The position numbers and the translations under genes were made by a program. From Pyrrhoderma lamaoense (Eukaryota > Basidiomycota > Agaricomycetes > Hymenochaetales > Hymenochaetaceae), in the NCBI GenBank assembly GCA_002794735.1, contig NBAZ01000001.1, positions 2,914,001-2,978,000 on the forward strand: a stretch of DNA of 64,000 nt, read 5' to 3'. The first letter of the stretch is position 1. The number at the start of each line of letters is the position of its first letter. Shown piece after piece: positions 22,641-37,017 of this stretch. The notes beneath the pieces were generated by a model. The model searched no databases and was not told where the DNA came from. It worked only from the letters and a program-made list of their open reading frames with translations.

Positions 22641-22847
22641 GGGCTACGTCCCCGCGTGATTGGCTCGCGGGAGTCCAACTCAAGAGCAACACCGCTTAGC
22701 GCATCACCTACAAGCTTATTTAAATGAGTATAATGAGCATTGCTACTAAGATAACAACATCATTAAACTTACAGGAACTGGGCCTGCAGAGGCGGCAGTG
22801 ATGACTGCAGCAAGGACAAAGAGTATGAAGTTATTTTTGAACTGCAT
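21385..22847 (-). CDS. Secreted repeat protein with dibasic-bounded peptides (possible Kex2-processed precursor)
   Basis: Four exons: 22773-22847, 22566-22714, 21728-22466 and 21385-21651. Exon 1 encodes a signal peptide, MQFKNNFILFVLAAVITAAS followed by AGPVP. A short pro-region follows, and then about 20 tandem units of 17-18 residues. Two alternating types recur: RRHGSGSRGASH(T/V)RL(T/A/E)A and RRHG(D)SGSRGRS(N/H)DRL(T/A)K. Every unit begins with RR, usually inside KRR or ARR, so each boundary is a candidate Kex2 site. There is no cysteine and almost no aromatic residue. The last unit ends in a Gly/Arg/Ser tail and TAG. The reading frame requires one extra base at six places (about 22257, 22232, 22199, 22179, 22028 and 21441), giving about 411 residues. 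Introns 2 and 3 lie at the same place in the unit, both in phase 2. Function is unknown; pheromone-like or other secreted peptides are possibilities. Confidence 0.82.
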
Positions 22848-22971
22848 GACTGAAGCTCTAGTTGTTTAGGATCAAAGATCAAAAGTTACTCGTAATGCGG
22901 TGAAGAGGAGTTGTCTGGAATCTGTTGAGCCTCTGTCTGGTTTGAGGAGGAGATAAGGCCTTCATGTGCGC

Positions 22972-22980
22972 CTTTTTATA
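22972..22980 (-). promoter_or_regulatory. TATA box of the secreted repeat gene
   Basis: The minus strand reads TATAAAAAGG here, about 125 bases upstream of the ATG at 22847. It is a canonical core element at a plausible distance and suggests a regulated or strongly expressed gene. Function is inferred from sequence and position. Confidence 0.5.
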
Positions 22981-24648
22981 CTTGATTTCTTTTTTCAATA
23001 TCTTTTTCCAGAGTAGGTGTAGCTTAACAACCTTACAAGTGGCGTGCGCATGTCTTGGGAGCGCACAGATGTGCTGAGCTCGCTTGGCATGATCGGGTGT
23101 AGAAGTCATTGAGAGCGTCAAGGTATACAAAAAAGGCGCATCGGATGTGTAATATGGCTTCTCAAAGTATGATGCGCCTATTGAGGCCGCCCTTGCATGG
23201 GAATGGACACTAAATTTCGTGGAATTGATTAGTACGCTAATGGTTTGGGAGCAAACTCTCCCAAGAGCACTCACATGAATCCCAGGGAAAACAACTCCAA
23301 CACATTGGGCGCGTTCGACCTTGGCGAGGGAAGAAGAGAGAGAGGAGAGGAGGGGCGCGGGCGTACTTCCTAATTATACGCAATCAGTAAGCAATCTTTG
23401 ACCATCGAGAGTAAACAGTTCGTCTTGGTCTGTTCACTAGTCCTCAAAAGAATATCGAAAAGGTTGATGTTCAAAGTAAACCAGATAGAAAATATCAAGC
23501 CGTTGAGTAGATTTTGGGTGAAAATAATATTAAAACCCAACAAATTGGAAGCATAATACTGGTAACACTATCAAAGCTAAAAGCCTAATAAGACCAAAAC
23601 AAGGGTCAGATTGAAACATAATATCATAGCATTGCGATATTCAAATATGCGATATACTCCTTGTTTCGGCCGAGGGTGAGACAAAGTCAGTTCGTGCTCG
23701 AACGAAGACATGAGAATTCCGCAGCAGCAGAAAATGCAAATACTCTCTCATTGAGTTGTCTACCATATACAGAAGTTTGTATAGTTTGTTTTCTTCGGGG
23801 CTTAGAGGAGATGTTCCTAATTCCTCAACTTGGATTGATCTTCCCAGAGGGAGATCGTCGACAACAAAGGACAAACTCGCATGAATGTCTTGCTATTGAA
23901 TACTATATGAGGTACGTTATAGTTATTCTGGCTTGCACGCCTTTCTTGTTGTACAAAAATGGACAAGGCGCTGTTCATACCTCGGAATTGAAATAGAAAG
24001 GGACACTCACGTTTAGGTAATTTGCAGGTCTGGACACTATGACCCTTTACCTGTGTCCTTGATCGGGGAAAACCAGTGACTTGAGAATGGTTGCCGGATT
24101 ATTGATACTCTTTCTTTCTTTTGCACATAGCCACTGAATGGATAAAGATTAATTAATATGTATATCGAATCAGCGCGAGACGGAGTCACTGTGTCGAGAC
24201 TCTTGAAGGAGACTGTATAAAATACTTCCTAGTTCACACAAACCCAGAAAGGATAGTACTTCATGACCTTAATGATGGTGGGAGCAATCGTAGTCAAGGC
24301 TGACATTTCGGGCGTCGGATATTTTACCAACCAGTCATCAATAAAAGAGATCATGTCTCGAAGAATAAAAGATGAAAGAGCAGTTGATTAATGTAATGAG
24401 ATGATTTTATTATGAGCACGCATGGAAGAGTGATAAAAATACAATAGAGATGGACACGCCGAGAGGAGAGAAACAGGTACAATACTTGCAAATACCAAAC
24501 ATGAATTCTTGAGAAAAAAGGAGGCTGGCGCCAAGCGCGCAAAGGAGGGAAGGATAGAGGGCGCGGGTTTGCAAAGGAGTCATTCCGAGGGAAGAGATGT
24601 GTAAGATGTCTCAGGATAAGCCTAGATACTGGAAATAGTCGAACTTGC
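22981..24648. other. Intergenic, with one weak minus-strand ORF
   Basis: About 1.7 kb without a confident gene. A purine-rich tract lies at 23325-23365. At 23641-23887 on the minus strand about 80 codons are open after an AG acceptor and look protein-like (VVDDLPLGRSIQVEELGTSP); a possible donor GTATGA at about 23980 would give a 91-base intron. No convincing first exon was found, so I leave this as a possible small gene. Confidence 0.3.
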
Positions 24649-27255
24649 TCATGAATCCACTGGCATGCTAGAATCGTCGAGATGAACTGCAGAATCGGTT
24701 TTTGGAGCTTCCTCTAATTCCGCCTTTGGGGTGTCTTGGTCTCCTTGACCATCACCTTCAACTGACACATCTTTAGCCTTACTCTGCAAAGGTGAAGATG
24801 GCGTAGGACCAGTAAAATCGCTCGTATTAGATGCTGAAACCGTATCAGTTCCTGAAGGTAGAGACTCCCCGCGCTGAATTCGTTCCTTCTCCTTTTCAAT
24901 TTCTTGTGCAAGAGCTACAACATCCCCATTCCCAATTTTACCAAAGAGGTGAAGGTATTCATCCCGAGCCAGTCGGAGTGCTAGCCATGATAGACGTTGC
25001 TTTGTCTGTTAACCAAAAATTGGGAAATTAGCGACAAATTGTATATATAACTACTAAAAATATGTAGCTGACCTCCTCAGATCGCATTATTATGGGGTCA
25101 GTAAGTTCAAGTGGTCGGGCAGGGGCTGGGGCTGGTGCCGGTGCCGGTGCCGGTGTCGGTGCTGGCACTTGTGCTGGTGTTGGCACAGGGACATGAGCGG
25201 GAGCTGGGGAAGGAGCTGGGAAGGCTGAGGAGGTGGCTGAGTACCAGGCTTAGCAGGAAGAGATGGATGCAGAGGTGGGCTTATTACAGGAGGAGGGACC
25301 ACAGCTCGTTGAGGGACGGGAGCAACAGGGGTAGGTGCAGGAGTGGGCTGCTGACTTGATTCGATTACAGTGGGTTTAGCAGCGGCAGCAGCAGCACGAG
25401 CACGGGCTTCTTGCTGCTTTTGAGCCTGTTTTTCTAACTGTGCCTTTCTCAATTTTATTCTAGCATTCTCTTTTTCTATAGAGGATACGAAGTCTTTTAC
25501 ATCCCCAGGGCTAGATCGGCTGTGAGAATAGCTCATACACCTACTGGAAAAATCACTTACTTGAAATGTGACTCCAGGTCATATAAGTCGCGGTAGCCCA
25601 TAATCCATATTTCAGTCAGTGCTTCGGAGCCTAGCTTATACTTGAAGTCTTCCATAGGCTGTCTCATTGATTGACGAATAGCAGCAGTTTCCTCAATTAT
25701 AGATCTGGGGTATGGCTCCTTATCGAAAAGATAACAGTTTTCGTGTTTCCATCGTACCTGCGTGATGAATAGTTAGTTAACTGTGATTATAGCAAGCAAT
25801 GATCAATACGATACCCAGTTTTTCTCTCGTTCAAGAATCGTCTGAACAGTCTCTGCAAATGCTCGCCCATTAGGAGTAGTTAGTCGCATTTCTTCAAAAG
25901 CTCTGTTGAGGGTCTCCTGAACCCACTTCGCATCATCAGGTTGTAAAGTGAAATCCATTTGAAAAGCGCGCGTTTTAGGAGACACCCAGTTTTGCTTTTC
26001 CGTTTTAGTGAATAATAGAAGATGAGAAAGTAGAATTATGAGTTGGAAAAGAAACTGGCGTCGGAATTGTGTATCTGCGATCTATAAGTATACGGTTAGA
26101 ATGAGTCTTCTACTCGTCTTAAGTAAATTTCACCTCAAGATCAAGGAGTTCTGGGCTAGTAAGGAATTTTGCAAAAAAGTATTTGCGATCGTCTAGTTCC
26201 GTGTACACAGATGCTGTATCCCTTTTACGCTTTAATGAGCCCGTAACGGCTTTGCTTCCCATCATAGCTCTTTCCTTGACAGTGGCCTCCTTGATAACAG
26301 GAAGAACCATGTTTACACCAGATTTAAAAGATTCAAAAATGCCAGGTGTTGCAAAAACTGACGGCCGAGAAAATGGAAGTTGTAAAGACCAGAAAGTATT
26401 GTATAATTCTACGAGAACAGGTTTAATTGACCATACTGCTAGAACTTAAAACATTACGGACCTTCTTTCTTTTCCTCTTCTGTTTTTTCAGAAGGTTTCA
26501 AGTTTGGACTTTTGTCCCTTGAGACATCACCGGCAGGAGTCCCGTTTGCATCCTCTACTTTCATTTCACCTTCAGCTACACTCTTGACTTCTATAGCAGG
26601 ACATCCACATCCATCTTTTCGTCAACCACAGTATCTGTAGGCACATTTTTCTTATATGAGACGCCTTCCCACTGAGGCCATATTCTCCTCTAAGGTTCAC
26701 ACCACTCCTTTCACCAAGAGGGAAAACAGAACTCAGAAAGGTTAATATTCGCCCACAGAAAGTGGTCGTATTTCCCGCCTTTGACAAACGACGAAGTAGA
26801 TCATTCAGAGCGCGAAGGAGGACTAGAGCCTTTCCTTTTTGTGGTACCATATCCTTTAAAAGAATATCTGAGCGTTTCTCAATCCATGAAAAGATATGCG
26901 AACAAGACGCGACGGTCTGGGTCTCGAGTAAATCCTGAAGGACGGTGAGCAAGAAAGTGTTCGTGTTTTCAAAAGCGTCATGTTCCGTGAACGATAATAT
27001 AACGTCAAGCTTATCGCAGAGTTCTTCATAATACGAGGCATCCGGTTCCCCTGCGAACGACCCTTCACGTTCAGCGAGTTTGTAGACTTCTTCACGTAAA
27101 AGGTACTCTAATTGTGTTCGTCTTAGTTCTGATGAGGCAAGACTGTCTGCTTCAGCCAAGCAGCTTCGAGTGAGTTCATCTAGTGTATTCTTCGGTATCG
27201 GATGAGGAGGAAGGGATTCAAAGAGTTTTTCAACGCATTTTGAAAGCGCGAACAT
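24649..27255 (-). CDS. HPR1: THO complex subunit 1 (Hpr1/THOC1)
   Basis: Subunit of the THO/TREX complex that couples transcription to mRNA packaging and export in the nucleus. The N-terminal third carries the family hallmark [20 protein letters not shown], then [20 protein letters not shown] and SGVNLRGEY. The middle part has [33 protein letters not shown] and [20 protein letters not shown] charged coiled-coil region ([20 protein letters not shown]) and a long Pro/Ala/Val linker follow, then [20 protein letters not shown] and an acidic tail. The ATG at 27255 begins [18 protein letters not shown]. The frame needs one extra base at about 26677, 26602 and in the proline linker near 25220. It is divergent from the methyltransferase gene, 157 bases away. 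Confidence 0.9.
25115..25200. repeat. Short-unit coding repeat (Pro-Ala linker)
   Basis: The plus strand contains repeated GGTGC(C/T)GGTGCCGGTGCCGG with 6-base periodicity, which encodes alternating Pro-Ala/Val on the minus strand within the Hpr1-like protein. It is a replication-slippage-prone tract and the likely site of length variation. Confidence 0.7.
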
Positions 27256-27412
27256 TGAGGTAGAAGTAAAACGCGTCTAATAATAGACACAAGAGATGAT
27301 GAAGGGACATGTTATTATTTTTACGTAAGAGTCACTGGTTAACTAGCGGCAAGTGATATGCATCCGTTGTTTTCATCTTTCTCGTCTATTTACATATCTT
27401 CTGTAGAAATCA
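27256..27412. promoter_or_regulatory. Shared bidirectional promoter, THO1 and DNA methyltransferase
   Basis: Only 157 bases separate the two divergent ATGs (27255 minus and 27413 plus). Both promoters must overlap or share elements here, unless the methyltransferase starts further upstream in an unrecognised exon. I see no TATA box. Confidence 0.5.
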
Positions 27413-30400
27413 ATGAGTTCTAGCACTAAGCAGCCAATGCGTCTGAATAGGCGTGGTGCATTAGACTTTTGGGACAATTCTGACCCTGATCGCAAGGAAT
27501 TGATCCCAAACCAGAAGTAAATATCCAACAAGCGCGTGAGGAAGTGATACAACCTGAGCCTCAAGGGAACGTCGTTTTGGAGGATGTTGATACGGACTCT
27601 GATGATGAAGATAATAAGAAATATAATGATACATGCGTAACACCCTTGATAGCGGATATTGTTCAGACTTTGTACAGAGGTCTGAAGGTTGCTGGTAATA
27701 ATAGCAGGAAGAAAACGATAGACTCTATAACTACCAAAGAGATTGTCGAAAACCAAGAGTATATCAAGTATATGGATCGCTTACTTGCTGCTGTTATTCG
27801 TGAAGGTGACGTGCACCCTAGAAAATGTCGGGTTATAAGGTTCAACCCGGTGGGCAATCATGCATAAAATAATCTCTATCCCACTTATTACATCTTTAGG
27901 AAAGCTTAATACGAAAAAGGAGTAGACATGTAGAGAACGATTACTACTCATCCGTGACTATTGATGGACTGATCTACCATGTCTGTACTAACTCATAAGC
28001 TACTTGTTCAATACGACTAAGAGGTACATTTGTCTGTAGCTCGGGGATATCGTCATGATGCCAGCTGGGAAAACACTCAAGAGCCTCAACCCGAATTCCC
28101 GGACTCTGCTCTGAATCAAGAGATCCAGTTATGGCGGGGAATCTTTTCTGGTATACCCAAGCTCGATGTCTCAATTTTGTTTATATAGAACTCAGAATTA
28201 GTTAGGTTTGCGAAAATTCTCTCCATCAACAGTGATCAGAAAGAGGCACATGTGCAATGGTTCTCGCACTCCAGCAAAACCATCCTCGGGGAACTGGGAC
28301 ATCCACAAGAGCTCTTCCTATCGAACGAATGTGATGATGTTTCTCTTGATTGCTTCGTAGCTAAATGTCCTTGTAGACGGTTCAAAAATGGTGAACGACC
28401 CGATGCTAATAGAAAGGAGGGCTTTATGGTTTATGAGTTTTTCTATAGGTGAGATAAAACTCACTATCACACGAATGAGTTATTGAAACTATTGCATTAA
28501 AGTATGCTATACGATACCAAAAAAGCAGTTTTTCGAGACATCTTAGAGACGGAAGACAATCCTATTCAGTTTGTGGGTCGCCCAGATTCTTGTCGTTTGT
28601 GTTCTTCAACGCGAGGACATAATCGGAATGTCAAAATCACGATCGTAGATATAGAAATGCAACTGCACAGGAGCTTGTGATCAGCGCGGTCAAATATCAT
28701 GTCAATGACGATGTCTATGTCCGTTCAACTGAAGGGCCTTGTCATATTGGGAAAATCATAACCTTTGAAGCGAAAGATGACATCTGTAACATTCTTATAA
28801 AGTTATACGGGAGGATGAATGATAGAATACGGGAGAGTGAGACTCTCGAGGCGAGTGTTTATGAAGTACGTTCACATGCAATTCTTTGATTTTAATATAT
28901 TTATCATATTGACATACTTTTTCGAACAGGATCGACATCTATTTCTTACCGAAGAAACCATTGTCATCCAAGACAATGACCTTTTACGCAAGATATTCGT
29001 CGTTCCCAAAGCAGGCATTAATAATCTTTCAAGCTGGGTTAAATCTTCGCCAGATCACTATTATATAACAAAACGAGCAGACACACTTGTTGATGGTCTA
29101 GAAAAGGGATTTTTCAACGAATGAGGAATGAAGATTTCATACTATGTGAATTATGTATAGATGAACGGAGACAAGAAACGGAAGATTTCCTTGCATGGAA
29201 GAGGAAAACAAAAAATAGCCCACTGCGAGTGTTTGATCCGTTCTCCGGCTGTGGCGCGTTTGCACTGTCTGCATGTAGTGTTGGTAACATGAAATTAACT
29301 CATGCTATTGATATCGATCCAAGTGCAACAATGACATTAAGGTATGTAATGCATCAGCTAATTACTGATAACTGAGATTGTATCACATTACTTTCAGCTT
29401 GAATAGTCTCGACACAACGGTTTATAACCAATGTTCAAATCTAATGCTTGAATATGCAGTCAAACATCAAACGAACTTTGGATGGAGGAATGAGCTTAAA
29501 GACGTTCATGGTTTGGAATCTCTTCCGAACCCCCAACATCAGACGATATTGACTGTATCATATCTGGATTTCCTTGGTATGTCCTTGTGGAATTGTGTTA
29601 TAAGTGACTAACAAAATTCCGACAACGTTGAACCTTCTACTATCATCACAAAGTCAACCACATTCATCCTTAAATCAGTTTAAGAAAGCCTCCCATCCTC
29701 TCAATGAGCTTTTGTTGAATACTCTTTCTTGGGTTGATCTTATCCGCCCCAAATACGTTCTATTTGAGAATGTAGAAGGCTTCGTTAGCCATGAGATCTG
29801 TGCTGTTCAGAAAACTACACGTGTTGTGAGGGGTGGGATCCAAAAAGGAGGTATCAAGTTACTCTGCAAAGCTCTCATCTGCATGGGGTACGATTACAAA
29901 AAGTAGTTGATCGATTAAAAAATCAGTTTTCATTGAATAGCTCTAGTTATCAGGTCCGTTTTGGTCTTCTGCAAGCGGCTTGCTATGGTACACCCCAATC
30001 AAGAGTGCGATTCTTCATGTGGGGAGCAAAGTCTGGGCTTGTTCTGCCTGAGTTCCCCTTGTGCTCACACGACTTTACGAGGGAGAGATCACTTAAGATT
30101 CAATTTGAAAACGGAACAAACGTAAATCCGGTGCAGCCTACGAGGGGAACTGCTCCTCATCCATTTGTAACGGTCAAAGACGCGATCTCTGACTTACCAA
30201 AATGGGACTGGTTAGTTCATATCTAATAACTAGGCTCTACTACTTTCTTATACAAGTATCAACCAGGAAGAATCCACATGTGCAGATCAAAAGGACTCAA
30301 AGGGATGTCAATGAAGATCGGAGTAGGCGTGCAAATGGAACAAAGACTTACAAAAGAAAGGAGTGGTGGTGTGGCATCAATGAAATGGACTCGGAGGACG

Positions 30401-31184
30401 AGGATTCAATGCCTTATGAGCATGCGCCACGATGTGCTTTTCAGGCCCGATGTCGTAAAGAAGAGCCAACTACCATTCAACATATAACAGATAAACTCAA
30501 TGATTTTACCTATGAATCCGTTTGCAATATACCATTCGGGAAAGGTGCAAATTATAAAAGTAAGTTCGCCCATTATAATTCGTAACGGTTAGTAATCGAA
30601 GAAATCAGGCTTGAACGCCAAGGCGGAGCTTTGGCAATATCAGTCAACGAGTGCACAATCCGCCACAGGTAAACGTGGATACGGGAACAGTCAGTAAACA
30701 ACGAATTTCAATTTTGTATTTCTCCAAGCTTGACTTAAAAAACTACCACGCCGTACGTACAGTTATGTATGAAAGGCTGGAACCAGATGGGCACTTTAAT
30801 ACTATCGTGACAAACATTGGTCCCACAGCAAAGCAAAGCAGAGTTCTTCATCCCTGGGTGCGCTGTACTGATCACTACAAATGCAATGAATTATTAACAA
30901 GATTGATACTAGTGCAAGCGGATCTGCACTGTTCGTGAATGGGCACGTGGACAAGGTTTTCCAGATAACTTTGAATTCGTGGCTCATAACAAGAAGGTGA
31001 AGTCGGTATGTTTTTGAACCCGCTCCATTTATATCACCCGTTGTAAAAACTCACGGTGCTTTCGTAGATGCATAGGTTGATTGGAAACGCCGTACCCTGG
31101 CCATTAGGTGAGGCGCTCGGACGAGAGCTGGAACAGGCAATGTACAAGCAATATCTAAAGGAAGAAGAGATAGTCGAAGCATAA
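27413..31184 (+). CDS. DNMT1: DNA (cytosine-5)-methyltransferase, DNMT1-like
   Basis: Methylates cytosine in nuclear DNA; DNMT1 relatives maintain methylation after replication. The N-terminus (27413-27860) is acidic and probably the replication-foci region. A BAH domain follows (about 28090-28450) with a clear core, HVQWFSHSSKTILGELGHPQ, and a second BAH-like region at 28680-28970. The catalytic domain is complete. Motif I is FDPFSGCGAFALS (29233). Motif IV is SGFPCQPHSSLNQF, with its Cys codon split by an intron at about 29577. Motif VI is FENVEGF (29762), motif VIII YGTPQSRVRFF (29980), motif IX VREWARGQGFPDNFEF and motif X HRLIGNAVPWPLGEALG (31066). It ends KEEEIVEA at 31184. About a dozen introns; one extra base is needed near 27515 and 29547. 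The start at 27413 is the best in-frame ATG but less certain than the rest. Confidence 0.92.
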
Positions 31185-32063
31185 GCCATTTATGACGTGA
31201 ATGACATATTATAATTATACACATCAATGATAGTAAATTATGTGATTCGTGTAATAATTTGAATATGAACGGTCAACTATCGGTTAATGACGTCATAAAT
31301 GTGTAGGCATGGCCTGTATGAATTTGCAGAAGAGGATGAGAAGATTTCCAATGCATAATGCTAGTGGAGTCGAGGTTGTGCCTCTCATCGATGATGGACT
31401 ATTCGTTTCCACAAGAGGCTAAGGCGGATGTGAGATGCAAAGTACGCTGGGTAAAAGCAAAATCAATGCAGATTGTCTCTTGTGGCGAGTGCCCAAGGCC
31501 GAGAACGTTCAGTCAATCAGAAAATCTGGAATGATACTATTCTCCATCGCAACATGAACGAGATGTACTATATACATACTTCTAGAGATACCGGTAGAAT
31601 AGAGTGCTGCATTCAACACGATAGAACATTGGAAATGAAGTATTTAATATCCACCAGCTTCAAGGCGCGACGTCATATCAATTGAGCAATCTTGCCGAGA
31701 GTGGCAGAGTAGGGTTTCAGCAACCCCGAAAAAGGAATACAAAAATATAACCAGTCAAAAGGGCCGCGGTCACCTTCTGGGCTCACGTACTGAAGGTCTC
31801 TCCTCCCTACTTGACTAGCTGCCCACTCGTCTTGGCCCCGCTTTAGTGTCTGTCGTGCCCACGTCGTCGGCACTCAGGATTTCAACATCTTTGCATTCGC
31901 AACGTGTTTGTCAGCGTCGCCACCCCCCAAGCCCAGCCCCGGCTAGTAGACTAAACTCAGATCGTTCCTGTCTTCACTCCATCTTGTCCCTCGACCACCC
32001 TCATTCCACCTTCACTCCACCATAGACTGGTCGTCCTAATCATCCATTGGTGATCTCTTTGCC
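31185..32063. other. Intergenic: methyltransferase 3' end and Hog1 promoter
   Basis: About 880 bases with no gene. A C/T-rich leader (31900-32063) precedes the kinase ATG, as is common for highly expressed basidiomycete genes. Confidence 0.5.
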
Positions 32064-33940
<1,877 letters not shown>

Positions 33941-34423
33941 ATAGGAAATTAGTATGCACGTTGCGTTAGATCGCTTCATATTCTTTAGCATCGCCGGAAT
34001 ACCAACCAGTCTGTGCTATTCTGCCTTACTGTAGCGCACTCATAATGGACCTTGGGTTATGACTTTTGTATCAATTTTATCTTTCTCCTTTTTCACCTCT
34101 TGCAATTTTCTATCACCCTTTCCTCACTCCATTTCTGTGCGGCTCAACCTGTGTGGGTTTTGGGATATCTTGTTGTATTTCCCACTTAATTTGTTTCTAG
34201 GAACGGAGTTTGTGAGTCAAAGAAGCATAGCAAAATACTTGTACACACTAGATCGTTGAATACATGAACACATCCAATTGAATTGACTGTTATTGTAGCT
34301 ATAATATGTATCACGCTTTTACCTAATTTGGACTAATAGGATACTATAATGATAGTTACGCATAGTAATTATATCACTCTACCACTAGTGTTCACTGTGA
34401 TCCCCCCTGTGATTGGCACGACT
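33941..34423. other. Intergenic
   Basis: A 483-base AT-rich gap with a T-rich stretch (34055-34200). It holds the Hog1 3' end and the Exo84 promoter. No gene is seen. Confidence 0.5.
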
Positions 34424-37017
34424 ATGCAATCCCTTCGAACGCGTCGGCCGTCTGAGAACCAGAGAGCTAAGCCTTCACGGCCTCAACAACAGAAGCTTCA
34501 GAAATCGCCGTCTAGTGCTGGCCTGAGCCAGAAACGAGGTCAGAATGCTAGAAAGTCACGCGTTGACGACAAAATCAAGAAACGGCTTAGCACACGTTAT
34601 GCGGATATATCTGCGCCAACTCTGGCAAGTGATGTACCTGCTGTCCCGGCTTTACCTGTGGGAGCATATGGAGTAGCGGGCTCTCGAATGTCTGGCAGGG
34701 GGTATGATGCGTACGGAAAGGGTACTGTGGATGAGGAAGTTGTGAGAGACGAGAAAGATGTGATGAGGGATGTACGGGATGCGGATCTGCGTGAACTTGA
34801 GAGGGAGAGGTTCGACCCAGATGCTTGTGAGAATCATTCACTGTTCGACAATATTAACATTGTTAAACATGCTATCTTTACATGGGCTAATTAGTTTTGA
34901 AACTGAAGATGGCGAATTCAACAGAAGCGGAACTGAAAGCACTCCAGTCCTCCTTACGCTCGTATAAATCTGATACGAATGCTGATTTGCAAAGAAATGT
35001 CTTCAAAAAGTAAAAAGATCAATCACTGTGAATGTGAATTCTAAGCTAACAAGGAGGATTGAATCATATAGCTATGCTGAATTCATGATGATCTCAAAGG
35101 AAATAAGCACTCTGGAGAATGATATGCTAGAGTTGAAGGAGAGTCTCTCAGAATGGAAGAGTATGCCGTCATTGCTGCACATAGATGATACAACATCTGT
35201 AGCAGGTATGCAATATCCTTTATTACCCATCATCATTTCGAGTATACTTAGACATGTTCTCAATAGACCGGAGGCGAACACAGCGTTCTTCAGTAGCAGA
35301 TCTCAAAGTTTTGTACGTTTCACAGATGCAAGCTCTACACCAGCAAATCGAGGGTTCATCCAAGTTTGTGCCTGCAATGGCTGGGAGACATATCGTTACA
35401 CAGATGGAAGGCATTTACAGCCTTAATCCTGCAACCTATAAGGTTGAACATGCAGTCAAATTTGTCCTCCTCGATGATGCGGTTCTTGTAGCAAGAAAAC
35501 GAGCCCGTCGGACGACTGATCGACCTAACCTTGTCGCTGAGCGATGTTGGCCCCTCAATGATATTCTTGTGCTGGACACGAAGGATACTGCTAGTGAGCA
35601 CGGCAAACGGTCCGTATAATGAGATGATTAACTGTGACTTTGTAGCTATGACGAATGTCTTCAAAATAAGAAATAACAAGGAGACTTATGTATATAGATG
35701 TGAATTGTCTAGTGACAAGAAGCTTCTATTAGCACAATTCCGACAGGTCGCCGAAGAACTTGCTGCAAGGAGACGGAAGGAACGGGAGGGCGAACATGAG
35801 AGACGGAAAACGTTGTGGGTTGGGGGTGGAGGCGATGTATGGATGCACCCTATTTTGAAATATATCAGGAAACTAAATGACATTACTCGCAGAGGCGTTC
35901 TTTTGCTTTCGATATGGACTCTTCCGCTGCAGAATGGATGAACGAGCTTGCTCTCAACAGTGGAATGGGTGGTTCAAAAGAAAAAACTGACAAGGATGCA
36001 GTCTGGGTTAGTGAACTGACGGATAATCTAACTGTAGCTATTGCTCTCCGGGAGTGGGATAAAGCTGTTGATTTAGTAGAAGAAGGTATGCCAATTAGAT
36101 AAATGGATTCTCATTGTTTACTCAACAGAATAATGCTATACAAGGTGAAACCAAGAAAACCATAACACCTACCCTAGAACCAAAGCTAAAGGTTCTTCGG
36201 TCTTCGCTTACTTCAGCACTCCTTGCCACTCTGTCTGATCCTTCCAATCGAAAGTCTACAACTGTACACTTGACGGGTTTGTTAACACGCATAAATGCAT
36301 CTGCCGCTGCACGAAACGCATTTCTTACTTCACGTGCTGCCCTCACTCGTCAGCGTGTTCGCATGATACGGTTTGAGGGCATGTACAGATGTATATCTCG
36401 GATTTGGCTACCGTTGTTTTCACCGGTATCAAGCATACAGCAGATTGGTTCCTTGCAAGTTTCAAAGAAAATGATGCTACCTCATGTGGGTCCTTTCTCC
36501 TATCATCTCAATCACTAAATTTAATGAATGTTTTCGTTTCTTTTCAGGTTTTATTGAATGGGCAAAAACTCAGATCACTCTTTTCGCTGAAATGTTTCGA
36601 AAGCAAGTGTTCAGCTCAGACGTAGACGAGGCGTCTGTCAAAGAATGTATCACAATAACTCACGCTTTGAATAAAAAGGTATTTAACACTGTTAAACCAT
36701 TTTTAAATATGGATTGGTATTGATATATTACGTCGCAACAGCTTTTACACGAGTTTGGACTTGATTTTAGTTTCCTCCTTGATCAGCTTCTTGTTCAGAA
36801 TCCTCCTACTGAGACTACGTTACCGAAGATGAGTATAGCCCCATCTACGACAGAGTCTCTTGCGAAGGACTCATCTGAGAGTCGAAGAGATGAGTTGCCA
36901 CTGCCTGCACCCACCCCTCGTCCCCAACGTGTTGCTCGACCCAGTACTGCATCTCCCGCACCTCCACCCCGCTCTAGGGACAGGCCTCTCAGTATTGTCA
37001 GAGAAAATAGATTCTAG
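34424..37017 (+). CDS. EXO84: Exocyst complex subunit Exo84
   Basis: Subunit of the exocyst, which tethers secretory vesicles to the plasma membrane. It starts MQSLRTRRPSENQRAKP; the frame is open for 25 codons upstream, but those look like leader. The N-terminus is basic and disordered. The Exo84/Vps51-type coiled coil follows (DLQRNVFKNYAEFMMISKEI then STLENDMLELKESLSEWKSM). A PH-like domain is next (EHAVKFVLLDDAVLVARKRA, WPLNDILVLDTKDT, NVFKIRNNKETYVYRCELSS), and then the C-terminal helical region (IALREWDKAVDLVEEG, RMIRFEGHVQMYISDLA, FIEWAKTQITLFAEMFRKQV, LLHEFGLDFSFLLDQLL). The tail is Pro/Arg-rich and ends IVRENRF. One extra base is needed near 36380. About eight introns. Confidence 0.88.

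Noticed and set aside
25111..25359. Plus-strand Gly/Val-repeat ORF
   Set aside because: It is the antisense of the Pro/Ala-rich linker of the Hpr1-like protein.
27373..27867. Minus-strand ORFs opposite the methyltransferase N-terminus
   Set aside because: They overlap the acidic N-terminal coding region on the plus strand and have no recognisable motif or start context.
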